From Alphaproteobacteria bacterium (lineage in GTDB: Bacteria; Pseudomonadota; Alphaproteobacteria; Rhodobacterales; Rhodobacteraceae): DNA of 64,000 bases. The stretch's first letter is position 1. Each line of letters starts with the position of its first letter. The notes under the pieces were generated by a model, which was not told where the DNA came from, made no database searches, and saw only the letters and a list, made by a program, of their open reading frames with translations. The stretch spans positions 59,057 to 123,056 of the forward strand of contig JAUIAU010000006.1 in NCBI GenBank assembly GCA_030425185.1, written 5' to 3'. A program made the position numbers and the translations under genes. Positions 31,604 through 42,973 of the stretch are shown here, piece after piece.

Positions 31604-33199
31604 TCAGGCCACCTGAAACTCCAGCGGGCGCACCGACTGGAAGAGGCCGGTGCCCTGCAGCGACGTCAGGACCGGCGCCGGGATCGGGGCGTCGACGTAG
31701 AGGAGCGCGATGGCATCCGCGCCCGGGGCCGAGCGCCCGAGGGTGAAGTTGGCGATGTTCACGCCGTTCTCGCCCATCGTCCGGCCGAGGGCGCCGATGA
31801 TGCCCGGCACGTCCTTGTTGGTCGTGTAGAGCATGTGCTGCCCGATCTCGGCGTCGATGTTGATGCCCTTGATCTGGATGAAGCGCGGCTTGCCGTCCGA
31901 GAAGACCGTGCCCGCGATCGAGCGCTCGCGGTCCTTGGTCTTGACGGTCACCTTGACGTAGCCGTCGAAGACACCGGACTTGTCCTGGCTGGTCGTGCTC
32001 AGCTTGATGCCGCGATCCTTGGCGACGACCGGCGCGCTGACCATGTTGACGTCGGGGTTCGACGCTTTCAGCAGACCGGCGATGGCCGCGCAGTTCAGCG
32101 CCTGCAGGTTCATCTTCGAGACGTTGCCGTTGTATAGGATGGCGACCTCGTCGATGGCCTCCTCGGTCAGTTGCCCGGCGAAGCTGCCCAGGTGCTCGGC
32201 CAGCTTGACCCACGGGCCCATGACGGCGGCTTCCTCGGCGGTCACCGACGGCATGTTGAGCGCGTTGGTGACGGCCCCGGTCAGCAGGTAGTCAGACATC
32301 TGCTCGGCGACCTGCAGGGCGACGTTTTCCTGCGCCTCGGTGGTCGAGGCCCCGAGGTGCGGGGTGCAGACCACGTTCGGCAGGTTGAAGAGCGGGTTCT
32401 CGGTGGCCGGCTCGACCTTGAACACGTCGAAGGCCGCGCCCGCGACATGGCCGGACTTGATCAGCTCGGCCAGCGCCGCCTCGTCGACGAGGCCGCCGCG
32501 CGCGCAGTTGATGATGCGGACGCCCTTCTTTGTCTTGGCGAGGTTCTCGGCCGACAGGATACTGGCGGTCTTCTCGGTGTAGGGCACGTGCAGGGTGATG
32601 AAGTCGGCGCGGGCCAGAAGCTCGTCCAGTTCCACTTTCTGCACGCCCATCTTCTTCGCTCGCTCCTCGGACAGGAAGGGGTCATAGGCGATCACCTTCA
32701 TCTTCAGCCCGAGCGCGCGGTCGCAGACGATCGATCCGATGTTGCCGGCGCCGATCACGCCCAGCGTCTTGGCGGTCAGCTCGACCCCCATGAAGGCGGA
32801 TTTCTCCCACTTGCCGGCATGGGTCGAGGCGCTGGCCTCCGGGATCTGGCGCGCCACGGCGAACATCATCGCGATGGCATGCTCGGCGGTGGTGATCGAG
32901 TTGCCGAACGGCGTGTTCATCACGATCACGCCCTTCTTCGAGGCGGCAGGGATGTCGACGTTGTCGACACCGATCCCGGCGCGGCCGATCACCTTGAGAT
33001 TGGTGGCGGCGGCGAGGATCTTCTCGGTGACCTTGGTGGCCGAGCGGATCGCGAGGCCGTCGTACTGGCCGATCACCTCGAGCAGCTTGTCCTTGTCCTT
33101 GCCGATCGAGGGATCGAAGGTCACGTCGATGCCGCGGTCGCGGAAGATCTGGACGGCGGTTTCGGACAGCTTGTCGGAAACGAGAACTTTGGGGGCCAT
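31604..33199 (-). CDS. serA: Phosphoglycerate dehydrogenase
   Basis: KVLVSDKLSETAVQIFRDRGIDV...RAGIGVDNVDIPAASKKGVIVMNTPFGNSITTAEHAIAMMFAVAR; ACT-like C-terminus. Confidence 0.95.
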   Translation of the reverse strand: MAPKVLVSDKLSETAVQIFRDRGIDVTFDPSIGKDKDKLLEVIGQYDGLAIRSATKVTEKILAAATNLKVIGRAGIGVDNVDIPAASKKGVIVMNTPFGNSITTAEHAIAMMFAVARQIPEASASTHAGKWEKSAFMGVELTAKTLGVIGAGNIGSIVCDRALGLKMKVIAYDPFLSEERAKKMGVQKVELDELLARADFITLHVPYTEKTASILSAENLAKTKKGVRIINCARGGLVDEAALAELIKSGHVAGAAFDVFKVEPATENPLFNLPNVVCTPHLGASTTEAQENVALQVAEQMSDYLLTGAVTNALNMPSVTAEEAAVMGPWVKLAEHLGSFAGQLTEEAIDEVAILYNGNVSKMNLQALNCAAIAGLLKASNPDVNMVSAPVVAKDRGIKLSTTSQDKSGVFDGYVKVTVKTKDRERSIAGTVFSDGKPRFIQIKGINIDAEIGQHMLYTTNKDVPGIIGALGRTMGENGVNIANFTLGRSAPGADAIALLYVDAPIPAPVLTSLQGTGLFQSVRPLEFQVA

Positions 33200-33247
33200 G
33201 GGGCACTCCTGTCAGCGGGACGCGCGGGGTGGGGCGCGTCGGAATGT

Positions 33248-33290
33248 GAGTATTTCTGCCAAGAAGAAGGGGGCGGGCGGCGCCCCCTCC
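33248..33290 (-). repeat. Dispersed-repeat copy in serC-serA gap, terminator-like on minus strand
   Basis: GAGTATTTCTGCCAAGAAGAAGGGGGCG, similar to both ends of the 56030-56160 element; minus strand reads GGGGGCG-ccgc-CGCCCCC-TTCTTCTT. Confidence 0.6.
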
Positions 33291-33306
33291 CGGGGTGCTG
33301 TGCGGC

Positions 33307-34461
33307 TCAGGCGGCCTGCGACTGGGCGGCGAGTTCGGTCTCGAAGGCCCAGGCGAGCCACGGCATCAGCGCGGCGACGTCCGACGCCTCGACCGTGGCG
33401 CCGCACCAGATCCTGAGACCGGCCGGGGCGTCGCGGTAGGCGCCGATGTCGAGCGCGACGCCCTCGGCCTCGAGCCGCTTCGCGACCGCCTTGGCGAAGG
33501 CCGCGCCGTCGGTGATCCGGGCGTCGGTGAACTTCAGGCAGACCGAGGTGGTCGAGCGCGTCGCCGGGTCTTCGGCGAGGAAATCGATCCAGGGCGTCTC
33601 CGCCACGAAGCGCGCGATCTCGGCGAAGTTGGCCTCGGTGCGGGCGATCAGGCCCTCGAGGCCGCCGACCGACTGTGCCCAGTCGAGAGCGGCGAGGTAG
33701 TCCTCGACGCAGAGCATCGAGGGGGTGTTGATCGTCTCGCCCACGAAGATGCCCTCGATCAGCTTGCCGCCCTTGGTCAGGCGGAAGATCTTCGGCAGCG
33801 GCCAGGCCGGGGTGTAGCTTTCGAGACGCTCGACCGCGCGCGGGCTGAGGATCAGGATGCCGTGCGCCGCCTCGCCGCCGAGCACCTTCTGCCAGGAGAA
33901 GGTGGTGACGTCGAGCTTGTCCCAGGGCAGGTCCATCGCGAAGGCGGCTGAGGTCGCGTCGCAGAAGGTCAGCCCGGCGCGGTCGGCGGGTATCACGTCA
34001 CCCGAGGGCACGCGCACGCCGGAGGTGGTGCCATTCCAGGTGAAGACCACGTCATGGTCGTAGTTCAGCGCCGCCATGTCGACGATTTGGCCATAGTCGG
34101 CGGTGTGGGTCGTGGCCTCGATCCGCAGCTGCTTCACCGCGTCAGTGACCCAGCCTGCGCCAAAGCTTTCCCAAGCCACCAGTTCGGCCGGCCGTGCGCC
34201 GAGTATGGTCCACATCGCCATCTCGAATGCGCCGGTGTCCGAGGCGGGCACGATGCCGATGCGGTAGTCAGCAGGGACGCCGAGCACGCTGCGGGTGGTT
34301 TCGATGGCGGCCTTCAGCTTCGCCTTGCCCACGCCGGCGCGATGGCTGCGTCCGACCGGAGCGTCGGCAAGCTTGTCGAGCGACCATGTGGGGAACTTGG
34401 CGCAGGGGCCGGACGAGAACCGCGGATTGACCGGCCGCGATGCCGGTTTGGTCAGTGTCAT
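33307..34461 (-). CDS. serC: Phosphoserine aminotransferase
   Basis: [33 protein letters not shown]...[20 protein letters not shown]...[28 protein letters not shown]. Confidence 0.94.
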   Translation of the reverse strand: MTLTKPASRPVNPRFSSGPCAKFPTWSLDKLADAPVGRSHRAGVGKAKLKAAIETTRSVLGVPADYRIGIVPASDTGAFEMAMWTILGARPAELVAWESFGAGWVTDAVKQLRIEATTHTADYGQIVDMAALNYDHDVVFTWNGTTSGVRVPSGDVIPADRAGLTFCDATSAAFAMDLPWDKLDVTTFSWQKVLGGEAAHGILILSPRAVERLESYTPAWPLPKIFRLTKGGKLIEGIFVGETINTPSMLCVEDYLAALDWAQSVGGLEGLIARTEANFAEIARFVAETPWIDFLAEDPATRSTTSVCLKFTDARITDGAAFAKAVAKRLEAEGVALDIGAYRDAPAGLRIWCGATVEASDVAALMPWLAWAFETELAAQSQAA

Positions 34462-34520
34462 CACTGATACCCTTCCAGATAAGCGCCCCTCGTTGGGGAG
34501 GGGTGTCCCGCCACCGCAGA
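34462..34520 (-). promoter_or_regulatory. Candidate structured serC 5' leader
   Basis: Minus-strand GGACACCCCTCCCCAACGAGGGGCGCTTATCTGGAAGGGTATCAGTG-ATG: CCCCT...AGGGG hairpin and possible ACCC/GGGT pairing over the SD region; position matches known alphaproteobacterial serC leader motif. Confidence 0.4.
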
Positions 34521-34701
34521 TACGCCCGGCCCGGACCCCGCACAACCGGCAAAACGCCGCGCGGACGACCGTTCGGGGTCAGGAAGCGACATCGGATGGA
34601 GCGGATCGGAAACAAGACGCCCGCGAGTCGTGCTAGCCTGCTCCTCGGAAACGGGAGCGCGCCCCGGGTCGTCCGGGCGCCCGGAACAGGGAGAACATTT
34701 C

Positions 34702-35544
34702 ATGGGACCCAGGGCCTGGAGCGCGCTCGGCGTGCTCGTGCTGTCCGTGGTGTCGGCCGCGGCCGAGACGCCGGAGGAGCGCGGCGCCTATCTGGTGCAG
34801 GGACCGGCCGGTTGCGGCAACTGCCACACCCCGCTGGGACCCGAGGGACCGGTCTGGTCGATGGACCTCGGCGGGCGGCTGGTCGAGGACAGCCCGGCGT
34901 TCACCGCCTATGCGCCGAACATCACGCCGGGCGGGCCGATTGCCGACTGGAGCGACGCCGAGCTCGCGCGGGCGATCCGGGAGGGGATTCGCCCAGACGG
35001 CAGCGTGATCGGGCCGCCGATGCCCTTCTCGATGTATCGCGGCCTGTCGGACGAGGACCTCGGCGCGATCGTGGCCTACCTGCGGACCGTACCGGCGGTC
35101 GAGAACATCGTCCCCGCCTCGACCTACAACATTCCGTTGCCGCCGGCCTATGGCCCGCCGGTCGGATCCGTCAGCGCGCCGCCGCGCGCGGGGACGGCGG
35201 AGTATGGCGCCTACCTGGCCGGTCCGGTGGCGCACTGCCTCGAATGCCACACGCCGATGGGGCCGCAGGGACCGAAGATCGCTACCGATCTCGGGCGCGG
35301 CGGGCTCGAGTTCCACGGACCGTGGGGTGTCTCGGTCGCGGCGAACCTGACCAGCCACCCGGACGGCCTGGCCGGGTACAGCGATGCCGAGATCCTCGCC
35401 ATGATCACCGAGGGACAGCGGCCGGACGGGTCGCCGATGCTGCCGCCGATGCCCTATGGCTATTTCGCGCGGATGACGCCCGAGGATGCGGCGGCACTGG
35501 TGCTCTACCTGCGCACCCTGCCGCCGTTGCCCGACGCGATGTGA
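34702..35544 (+). CDS. Diheme c-type cytochrome
   Basis: Signal peptide; two heme sites CGNCHT and CLECHT. Confidence 0.88.
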   Translation: MGPRAWSALGVLVLSVVSAAAETPEERGAYLVQGPAGCGNCHTPLGPEGPVWSMDLGGRLVEDSPAFTAYAPNITPGGPIADWSDAELARAIREGIRPDGSVIGPPMPFSMYRGLSDEDLGAIVAYLRTVPAVENIVPASTYNIPLPPAYGPPVGSVSAPPRAGTAEYGAYLAGPVAHCLECHTPMGPQGPKIATDLGRGGLEFHGPWGVSVAANLTSHPDGLAGYSDAEILAMITEGQRPDGSPMLPPMPYGYFARMTPEDAAALVLYLRTLPPLPDAM

Positions 35545-35628
35545 CGCGGCGGCGGGGCCGGGGCGGGGCTGGCCTTTGCGGGGCGTGCATGCTCTATGCC
35601 CCGCCAGTTCCACCCGGAGACTGCCGCC

Positions 35629-36501
35629 ATGTTTACCGCCACGCTGATTGCCCGTCCCGGTCACCTCGACGCGGCGCTCGTCACCAGTCTGCGCAACGCG
35701 TGGGGCGGCGGCGACGCGCACTGGCTGGCCGCGGGCGAGGCGGCGGAGTTCGCCCTGCACGCGGTGCCCGCGAACCGCTGGGAGGTCTGGAGCGACCTGC
35801 AGGGCCAGGGGGTCGACCTGGCGGTGCAGCCGACGGAGGGCCGGAAGAAGGCGATGCTGCTCGCGGACATGGACTCGACCATGATCCGGCAGGAATGCAT
35901 CGACGAGCTGGCGGCCGAGGCCGGGGTCGGCGCGCGCGTCAGCGAGATCACGGCGCGCGCGATGAACGGCGAGCTGGACTTCGAGGGCGCCTTGACCGCG
36001 CGGGTCGGCCTGCTGGCCGGTCTCGATGCCGCGGTGATCGGGCGGGTGCTGGAGACCCGGATCACGCTGATGCCGGGCGGTCCCGTCCTGCTGGCGACGA
36101 TGAAGGCAAAGGGGGCCTATGCCGCGCTGGTGTCCGGCGGGTTCACGGCCTTCACGGCCGCTATCGCGGCGCGTCTCGGCTTTGACGAGCACCGCGCCAA
36201 CACGCTCGAGGTCGCGGACGACCGCCTGACGGGGCACGTGGTGCCGCCGATTCTCGGACGGGCGGCCAAGGTCACGGCGCTGGAAGAGATCACCGCCCGG
36301 CTCGGGCTGCCGGAAAGCGCCGTGCTGGCGGTGGGGGACGGGGCGAACGACCTCGGGATGCTGGGCCGCGCGGGCATGGGTGTGGCGCTGCACGCCAAGC
36401 CCAGCGTGCAGGCCGCCTGTGATCTCAGGATCAACCACGGCGACCTGACCGCTTTGCTTTTCCTTCAGGGCTACGCCGCGTCCGAGTTCGTCGCGCCCTG
36501 A
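35629..36501 (+). CDS. serB: Phosphoserine phosphatase
   Basis: KAMLLADMDSTMIRQECIDELAAEAGVGARVSEITARAMNGELDFEGALTARVGLL...SGGFTAFT...AVGDGANDLGML. Confidence 0.94.
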   Translation: MFTATLIARPGHLDAALVTSLRNAWGGGDAHWLAAGEAAEFALHAVPANRWEVWSDLQGQGVDLAVQPTEGRKKAMLLADMDSTMIRQECIDELAAEAGVGARVSEITARAMNGELDFEGALTARVGLLAGLDAAVIGRVLETRITLMPGGPVLLATMKAKGAYAALVSGGFTAFTAAIAARLGFDEHRANTLEVADDRLTGHVVPPILGRAAKVTALEEITARLGLPESAVLAVGDGANDLGMLGRAGMGVALHAKPSVQAACDLRINHGDLTALLFLQGYAASEFVAP

Positions 36502-36510
36502 CGCCGGGCC

Positions 36511-37503
36511 TCAGGGAAAGCCGGGGGAGAGCCGAACCTCGCCCGTGGGGATGTCGCGCCGGTTCAGGATCGGCGCGCCGAGGCGCTTCTGTGCTGCCGG
36601 GTGCTGCGGGTCGAGCGCCCCGTACCGCGCCAGCAGCGCCGTGATCGCCGCTTCGCTGGCCCGCGTGCCGCCATCGACGATCTTCAGCGCGATGCCGAGG
36701 CCCTGCTCGGGCAGAATCGCCACGAACACGGCCTCGGCCCCGGTCTTGATCGAGACCTTGCCGCCCATCGCGCGCATCAGTTCGGTGCAGGCCCGGCCCT
36801 CGCCCGCGACCAGATCGGGGTGTGCCGCCATCGCCTCGCGCAGCGCCACCATCGCGCGGGCGCGTCCGTCGCCATCCGCGCGCGCGCCTGCGAAGGCTGC
36901 CATCGCCCGGGCGAGGCCGGTGACCGAGGTGGCGAAGTTCGGGGCGGAACAGCCGTCGATGCCGTAGCCGGGCGAGGATTCGCCGGTCACCTCCTCGAAG
37001 GTCGCGCGCACCGCCATCTGCACCGGGTGGTCGGGCTCGACATACTCCGGTCCGCCGCGCAGGTGCTGCGACAGGGTAAGGAACCCGGCGTGCTTGCCTG
37101 AGCAGTTGTTGTGGATCTGGCAGGGGCTGGCGTCGGTCTTGATGAGGCCGATGGACGCGGGCCTGTCGTCGGGCCATTGCGTGCCGCAGCGCAGGTCGTC
37201 GTCGCCGAGGCCCAGATCGGCCAGCCAGCGCGACACCCGCTCGGTGTGGATCGCGGCGCCGTTGTGGCTGGCACAGGCCAGCGCCAGTTGCTCGCGGTTC
37301 AGGCTTGCGCCTGCGCCGGTCTCGAGTAGCGGCAGTGCCTGAACCATCTTGCAGGACGAGCGGGGGTAGATGATCGCGGCGGGATCGCCCCATGCCTCGC
37401 GCACCTCGCCGTCCGTTCCCATGACCACGGCATGCCCGAGATGCGCCGACTCGCATCGCCCGCCGCGCCAGACCTCGATCATCGGTTGCGCCTGTCCTGC
37501 CAT
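36511..37503 (-). CDS. Asparaginase (type II-like/Rhizobium etli family)
   Basis: IYPRSSCKMVQALPLLETGAG...ALACASHNGAAIHTERV...QIHNNCSGKHAGFLTLSQHL. Confidence 0.88.
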   Translation of the reverse strand: MAGQAQPMIEVWRGGRCESAHLGHAVVMGTDGEVREAWGDPAAIIYPRSSCKMVQALPLLETGAGASLNREQLALACASHNGAAIHTERVSRWLADLGLGDDDLRCGTQWPDDRPASIGLIKTDASPCQIHNNCSGKHAGFLTLSQHLRGGPEYVEPDHPVQMAVRATFEEVTGESSPGYGIDGCSAPNFATSVTGLARAMAAFAGARADGDGRARAMVALREAMAAHPDLVAGEGRACTELMRAMGGKVSIKTGAEAVFVAILPEQGLGIALKIVDGGTRASEAAITALLARYGALDPQHPAAQKRLGAPILNRRDIPTGEVRLSPGFP

Positions 37504-37664
37504 CGTTCCGTTCTCCTTCAGCGGCGCCGGAGAAATCCCGCCGACGGGGTTTGCCTCTGCGCCGCAAATCGCTAGACTTTCCAACGCAGATTGGACTATC
37601 CGCGCAGGCGAACAAGGGCAAACAGGCTGCCCGGCGGACAGAAGACAAGGCTGGAGGCAGAGGC

Positions 37665-38192
37665 ATGAACAAGCTGTTGGGCGGACTGGCTGCGGGGGTA
37701 TGGATGCTCGGCGCGCAGGCAGGGCTTGCGCAGGACCAGAGCACCAACCGTGTGGCTGCCGAAACCGACTGGAGCGTCTTCGTCGAGGACAGCCCGACCG
37801 AGTGCTGGGCCGTGTCCAGCCCGAAGCAGACCGTGAACACCCGCGACGGCAACGTCGTCTCGGTGCGGCGCGGTGACATCCTGCTGTTCGTGACCTACCG
37901 GCCGGGCGCCAGCGTAGCGGGAGAGGTCAGCTTCACCGGCGGGTATCCTTTCGCGGACGGCTCGACCGTGACGCTCGAGATCTCGGGCACGACCTTCGAG
38001 CTGTTCACCGACGGCGAATGGGCGTGGCCCGCCTCGGCCGCCGAGGATGCCAAGATCACCACCGCCATGAAGCGCGGCGCCGAAGCGGTGCTGACCGCGC
38101 GCTCCAGCCGGGGCACGCAGACGCAGGACACGTTCAGCCTGCTCGGCTTCACCGCCGCCACCGAAGAGGCCGAGCGCCGCTGCGGCGGCTGA
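37665..38192 (+). CDS. Invasion-associated locus B (IalB) family protein
   Basis: Signal peptide; TDWSVFVEDSPTECWAVSSPKQ...FTGGYPFADGSTVTLEISGTTFELFTDGEWAWP. Confidence 0.82.
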   Translation: MNKLLGGLAAGVWMLGAQAGLAQDQSTNRVAAETDWSVFVEDSPTECWAVSSPKQTVNTRDGNVVSVRRGDILLFVTYRPGASVAGEVSFTGGYPFADGSTVTLEISGTTFELFTDGEWAWPASAAEDAKITTAMKRGAEAVLTARSSRGTQTQDTFSLLGFTAATEEAERRCGG

Positions 38193-38243
38193 GCGGTCAT
38201 CCTCGTCCTTGACCGGAGGCATGTCCGCGGATAGCGCGGATCC

Positions 38244-38663
38244 ATGCGACAGCTTGCAGCCGATACGCTGGCGCTGCTCGTCTTCTCGACCCTTGGGGCC
38301 GGTTTCGTCGAACTGGTGCTCGTCGGGCTGACCCTGGAGCAGACGCTTCTGACCCGTGCGATGGCGGTGCCCGTGATCATCGGGACCGGCTGGCCCTACG
38401 GCCTCTACCGCGATGCGCTGATGCGCCTCGTCAGGGCCCGCACCCGGACCGCCCGGCTGATCACCGACACGCTGGCCTTCCTGACCTTCCAGATGCCGGT
38501 CTACGCGGCGATTCTCGCGTGGAACGGCGCTTCGGCCGAGCAGATCGTCACGGCGGTCGGTGCGGCGGTGGTCGTGGTGACCCTCTCGGGCGGTCCGTAT
38601 GGGTTGTTCCTCGACGGGATGCGGCGGCTCTTCGGCGTGCTGCCCGCGGCGCATCCCCGCTGA
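38244..38663 (+). CDS. alaE: L-alanine exporter AlaE family protein
   Basis: ADTLALLVFSTLGAGFVELVLVGLTLEQTLLTRAMAVPVIIGTGWPYGLYRD. Confidence 0.87.
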   Translation: MRQLAADTLALLVFSTLGAGFVELVLVGLTLEQTLLTRAMAVPVIIGTGWPYGLYRDALMRLVRARTRTARLITDTLAFLTFQMPVYAAILAWNGASAEQIVTAVGAAVVVVTLSGGPYGLFLDGMRRLFGVLPAAHPR

Positions 38664-38726
38664 GGCCTGTTTTCAAGACGCCGCCCGCGCTATATACGGC
38701 CCCATTCCAATGCGAAGAGACCGCCC

Positions 38727-39908
38727 ATGACCGACGCGCCCATCACCCAGGACGTGCTGACCCTGCCGCGCAAGCTGCCCGAGGGCGGCAAGACCAACCT
38801 GATCGGTCTGACCCGCCCGCAGATGCAGGCGGCGCTGCTGGCTGCCGGGACGCCCGAGAAACAGGTCAAGATGCGCGTCAACCAGGTCTGGCAGTGGCTC
38901 TACCACTGGGGGGTCCGGGACTTCGACGCCATGACCAACCTCGCCAAGCCTTACCGGGCGCTGCTGGCCGAGAACTTCGTCATCGAGATTCCCGAGATGG
39001 TCTCGCGCCTCGTGTCCGAGGACGGCACGCGGAAATACCTGGTGCGGATCGCGGGCGGTCATGAGGTCGAGGTCGTTTACATCCCCGAGGAGGATCGCGG
39101 GACCCTCTGCGTGTCCAGCCAGGTGGGCTGCACGCTGACCTGTTCCTTCTGTCACACCGGCACCCAGAAGCTGGTGCGCAACCTGACCGCCGCCGAGATC
39201 GTTGGCCAGGTGATGATGGCGCGCGATGACCTGGGCGAATGGCCCGCGCCCGGCACCGGAACCGGCGAGAACGGGCCGCGCCTGCTGTCGAACATCGTGC
39301 TGATGGGCATGGGCGAGCCGCTCTACAACTTCGACAACGTCCGCGACGCCATGAAGATCGCGATGGACGGCGAGGGGATCGCGCTGTCGCGCCGCCGGAT
39401 CACGCTGTCCACCTCCGGCGTCGTGCCCGAGATCGCGCGCTGCGCCGAGGAGATCGGCTGCCAGCTGGCAATCTCCTTCCATGCCACCACCGACGAAATC
39501 CGCGACAAGCTGGTGCCGATCAACAAGCGCTGGAACATCGCGACGTTGCTCGACGCGCTGCGGACCTATCCGAAGGTCTCGAACTCCGAGCGGATCACCT
39601 TCGAATACGTGATGCTGAAGGACGTCAACGACAGCGACGAGGACGCCCGCCGCCTGATCCGCCTGATCGAGGGCATCCCCGCGAAGATCAACCTGATCCC
39701 GTTCAACGAGTGGCCCGGCGCACCCTACCAGCGGTCGTCGAACAACCGCATCCGCGCCTTCGCCGACATCATCTACAAGGCGGGCTACGCCTCGCCGATC
39801 CGCACCCCGCGCGGCGAGGATATCATGGCCGCCTGCGGTCAGCTCAAGTCCGCGACCGAACGCGCCCGCAAGAGCCGCGCCCAGATCGAGGCCGAGGCGG
39901 GACTGTGA
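38727..39908 (+). CDS. rlmN: 23S rRNA (adenine(2503)-C(2))-methyltransferase
   Basis: Radical-SAM CTFSFCHT-type motif ([29 protein letters not shown]), [17 protein letters not shown]. Confidence 0.95.
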   Translation: MTDAPITQDVLTLPRKLPEGGKTNLIGLTRPQMQAALLAAGTPEKQVKMRVNQVWQWLYHWGVRDFDAMTNLAKPYRALLAENFVIEIPEMVSRLVSEDGTRKYLVRIAGGHEVEVVYIPEEDRGTLCVSSQVGCTLTCSFCHTGTQKLVRNLTAAEIVGQVMMARDDLGEWPAPGTGTGENGPRLLSNIVLMGMGEPLYNFDNVRDAMKIAMDGEGIALSRRRITLSTSGVVPEIARCAEEIGCQLAISFHATTDEIRDKLVPINKRWNIATLLDALRTYPKVSNSERITFEYVMLKDVNDSDEDARRLIRLIEGIPAKINLIPFNEWPGAPYQRSSNNRIRAFADIIYKAGYASPIRTPRGEDIMAACGQLKSATERARKSRAQIEAEAGL

Positions 39909-40753
39909 CCGTCCCCCTCGCGCTGGGAACCGTCCAGTTCGGCATGGCCTATGGCGTGGCGAACGCCTCCGGCCAGCCCGATCTTGCGACCGTGCGCCGG
40001 GTCCTCGACGCGGCGCGCGCGGGGGGTATCGACCTGCTGGATACCGCCGAGCTTTACGGGACCGCCGAGACGGTCCTGGGGGAAGCCGGCATCGCGGGCT
40101 TCGGCATCGTCTCCAAGCTCGGGCCGATCGACGGGGCGGCGGAGGATCTGACGGAGACGCTTGCCGCCCGCTTCGCCGCGATCCTCGGGCGGCTGGGCAC
40201 CGACCGGCTGCACGGGTTGCTTTTGCACCGGCCCGAGGTTCTGCTCGGCCCGGACGGCGACCGGGTGTGGGCCGCGATGGAGGCGCTGACCGGCACCGGG
40301 CTGCTGGGGGTCTCGACCTATACGCCCGAGGAAACCGAAGCGCTGATCGAGCGGTATCCGCTCGGCCTCGTCCAGCTTCCGCTCGCGCCCATCGACCGGC
40401 GCTGGGACGGCACGCTGGCCCGCCTGCGCGCCCGGCATGTCGAGGTGCACACGCGCTCGGCGCTGCTGCAGGGTCTGCTCGCCATGCCCGCGGCGGCCCG
40501 TCCGCCGCATTTCGCGCGCTGGCAGGGGCTGCTCGACGGGTGGGATGCCTGGGTGCGCGACCGGGGCCTGTCGCCCGCCGCCGCCGCGCTGGGTCTGGTC
40601 CGGGCGCGCAACGACATCGACCGGGTGGTCGTGGGGGTCGAGACGGCGGCACAACTGGACGAACTGCTGGCGGCGCCGCCGCTCGGCGACGATCTGCCGG
40701 ACGCCCTGACCACGGACGATCCGGCGTTGCTCAACCCGGCGCTCTGGCCCTGA
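39905..40753 (+). CDS. Aldo/keto reductase family protein
   Basis: [51 protein letters not shown] start overlaps rlmN stop. Confidence 0.88.
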   Translation: MTVPLALGTVQFGMAYGVANASGQPDLATVRRVLDAARAGGIDLLDTAELYGTAETVLGEAGIAGFGIVSKLGPIDGAAEDLTETLAARFAAILGRLGTDRLHGLLLHRPEVLLGPDGDRVWAAMEALTGTGLLGVSTYTPEETEALIERYPLGLVQLPLAPIDRRWDGTLARLRARHVEVHTRSALLQGLLAMPAAARPPHFARWQGLLDGWDAWVRDRGLSPAAAALGLVRARNDIDRVVVGVETAAQLDELLAAPPLGDDLPDALTTDDPALLNPALWP

Positions 40754-40860
40754 GTGCCGGCCAGGGGCAGAAACAGTCTGCCCCAAAATGGCCTCACCGT
40801 TGCGAAAATCCGGACCAATACCTGCGTCAGCGTGATCCTCGGAAACTGGACCACCTGACG

Positions 40861-41073
40861 ATGGGATTGACCATGACACGGACCCAACTGACCGACCCGC
40901 ACTTCGCCTCTGCCGTTCTCGGCATGGTCTGCGAGGAGCGCGCGAAATCGCTGTCCAAGCGCGAGTGGCTGCACCGCCTGAAGGGCCTCGGCCTCTATGT
41001 CGCCGAGAACCGCGTGTTCACGCTGCGCAGCGACGAGACAGTGTGCGAACTGCCGCCCTATCTCTGCGAGTAA
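40861..41073 (+). CDS. Small hypothetical protein
   Basis: MGLTMTRTQLTDPHFASAVLGMVCEERAKSLSKREWLHRLKGLGLYVAENRVFTLRSDETVCELPPYLCE. Confidence 0.6.
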   Translation: MGLTMTRTQLTDPHFASAVLGMVCEERAKSLSKREWLHRLKGLGLYVAENRVFTLRSDETVCELPPYLCE

Positions 41074-41077
41074 GCGC

Positions 41078-41926
41078 TCAGCGGCCGGGGATCGCGCTGC
41101 GCTTTTCGCCGGCGCCTTCCCAGCCGTCCATCGCGGCCAGCGCCTCGTCCGCCGTTTCGACGAAGCGGAACAGGTTCAGGTCCTCGGCCGAGATCGTGCC
41201 CGCTTCGACCAGCGCGTCCCAGTTGACGACGCGCTGCCAGAACTCCGGGCCGAACAGCAGGACCGGGACCCGCTTCATGCGGCCGGTCTGGATCAGGGTC
41301 AGGCACTCGAACGTCTCGTCGAGGGTGCCGAAGCCGCCGGGGAACACCGCGACCGCCTCCGCGCGCATCAGGAAGTGCATCTTCCGGATCGCGAAGTAGT
41401 GGAAGTTGAAGCACAGCTCGGGTGTGACCCAGGCGTTCGGGGCCTGCTCGTGCGGCAAGACGATGTTCAGCCCGACCGAGCGCCCGCCGGCATCGGCGGC
41501 CCCCCGGTTGCCCGCCTCCATCACGCCCGGCCCGCCGCCGGTCACGATGACCCCGGTCCGCCCGCCGGCCGCCAGCGACCGCTCGGTGATGGCCCGTGCG
41601 AAGCGGCGCGCCTCGTCGTAGTAGCGGGTCAGCTCGGCCAGCATCGCCGTGCGCGCGGTTTCCTTCCGGGCCGGATCGGGAATCCGCGCCCCGCCGAACA
41701 GCACGATGGTCGAGTCCACCCCCGCCGCGTCCAGCATCATCTGCGGCTTCAGCAGTTCCAGCTGCAGCCGCACCGGCCGCAACTCGTCCCGGCACATGAA
41801 ATCGTCATCCGCGAAGGCCAGCCGGTACGACGGCGAGCGGGTCTGCGCGGTGTCGGGAACGCCGTGTGCGGTCTCGCGGTCCTCGTGGGCGTCCCGGAAG
41901 GGTCCGGTCCGGTGGGTGTCGGGCAT
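41078..41926 (-). CDS. LOG family protein (TIGR00730-like)
   Basis: TIVLFGGARIP...VIVTGGGPGVMEAGNRGAADAGGRSVGLNIVLPHEQAPN...AVFPGGFGTLDETFECLTLIQTG. Confidence 0.92.
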   Translation of the reverse strand: MPDTHRTGPFRDAHEDRETAHGVPDTAQTRSPSYRLAFADDDFMCRDELRPVRLQLELLKPQMMLDAAGVDSTIVLFGGARIPDPARKETARTAMLAELTRYYDEARRFARAITERSLAAGGRTGVIVTGGGPGVMEAGNRGAADAGGRSVGLNIVLPHEQAPNAWVTPELCFNFHYFAIRKMHFLMRAEAVAVFPGGFGTLDETFECLTLIQTGRMKRVPVLLFGPEFWQRVVNWDALVEAGTISAEDLNLFRFVETADEALAAMDGWEGAGEKRSAIPGR

Positions 41927-42065
41927 CCTGTGTCGCCTTGTGTGGCCGGGAAAGAGACCACGACCCTATCCAAACCGGCCTCCAAGGGAAAGCGATGCCG
42001 GTTGTCTCGTTCCGCGCCGCTGCCTATAGACCCCCGGAACGCCATTTCCGCAGAGGGGTCTGCCC

Positions 42066-42893
<828 letters not shown>

Positions 42894-42973
42894 CCCCGGC
42901 GCATCGGGCGCGTCTCCGACGGAACCCGCCGCGCCTCGCGTGGAACGGGGTATCGCTACGGAGGAGACGCCCC

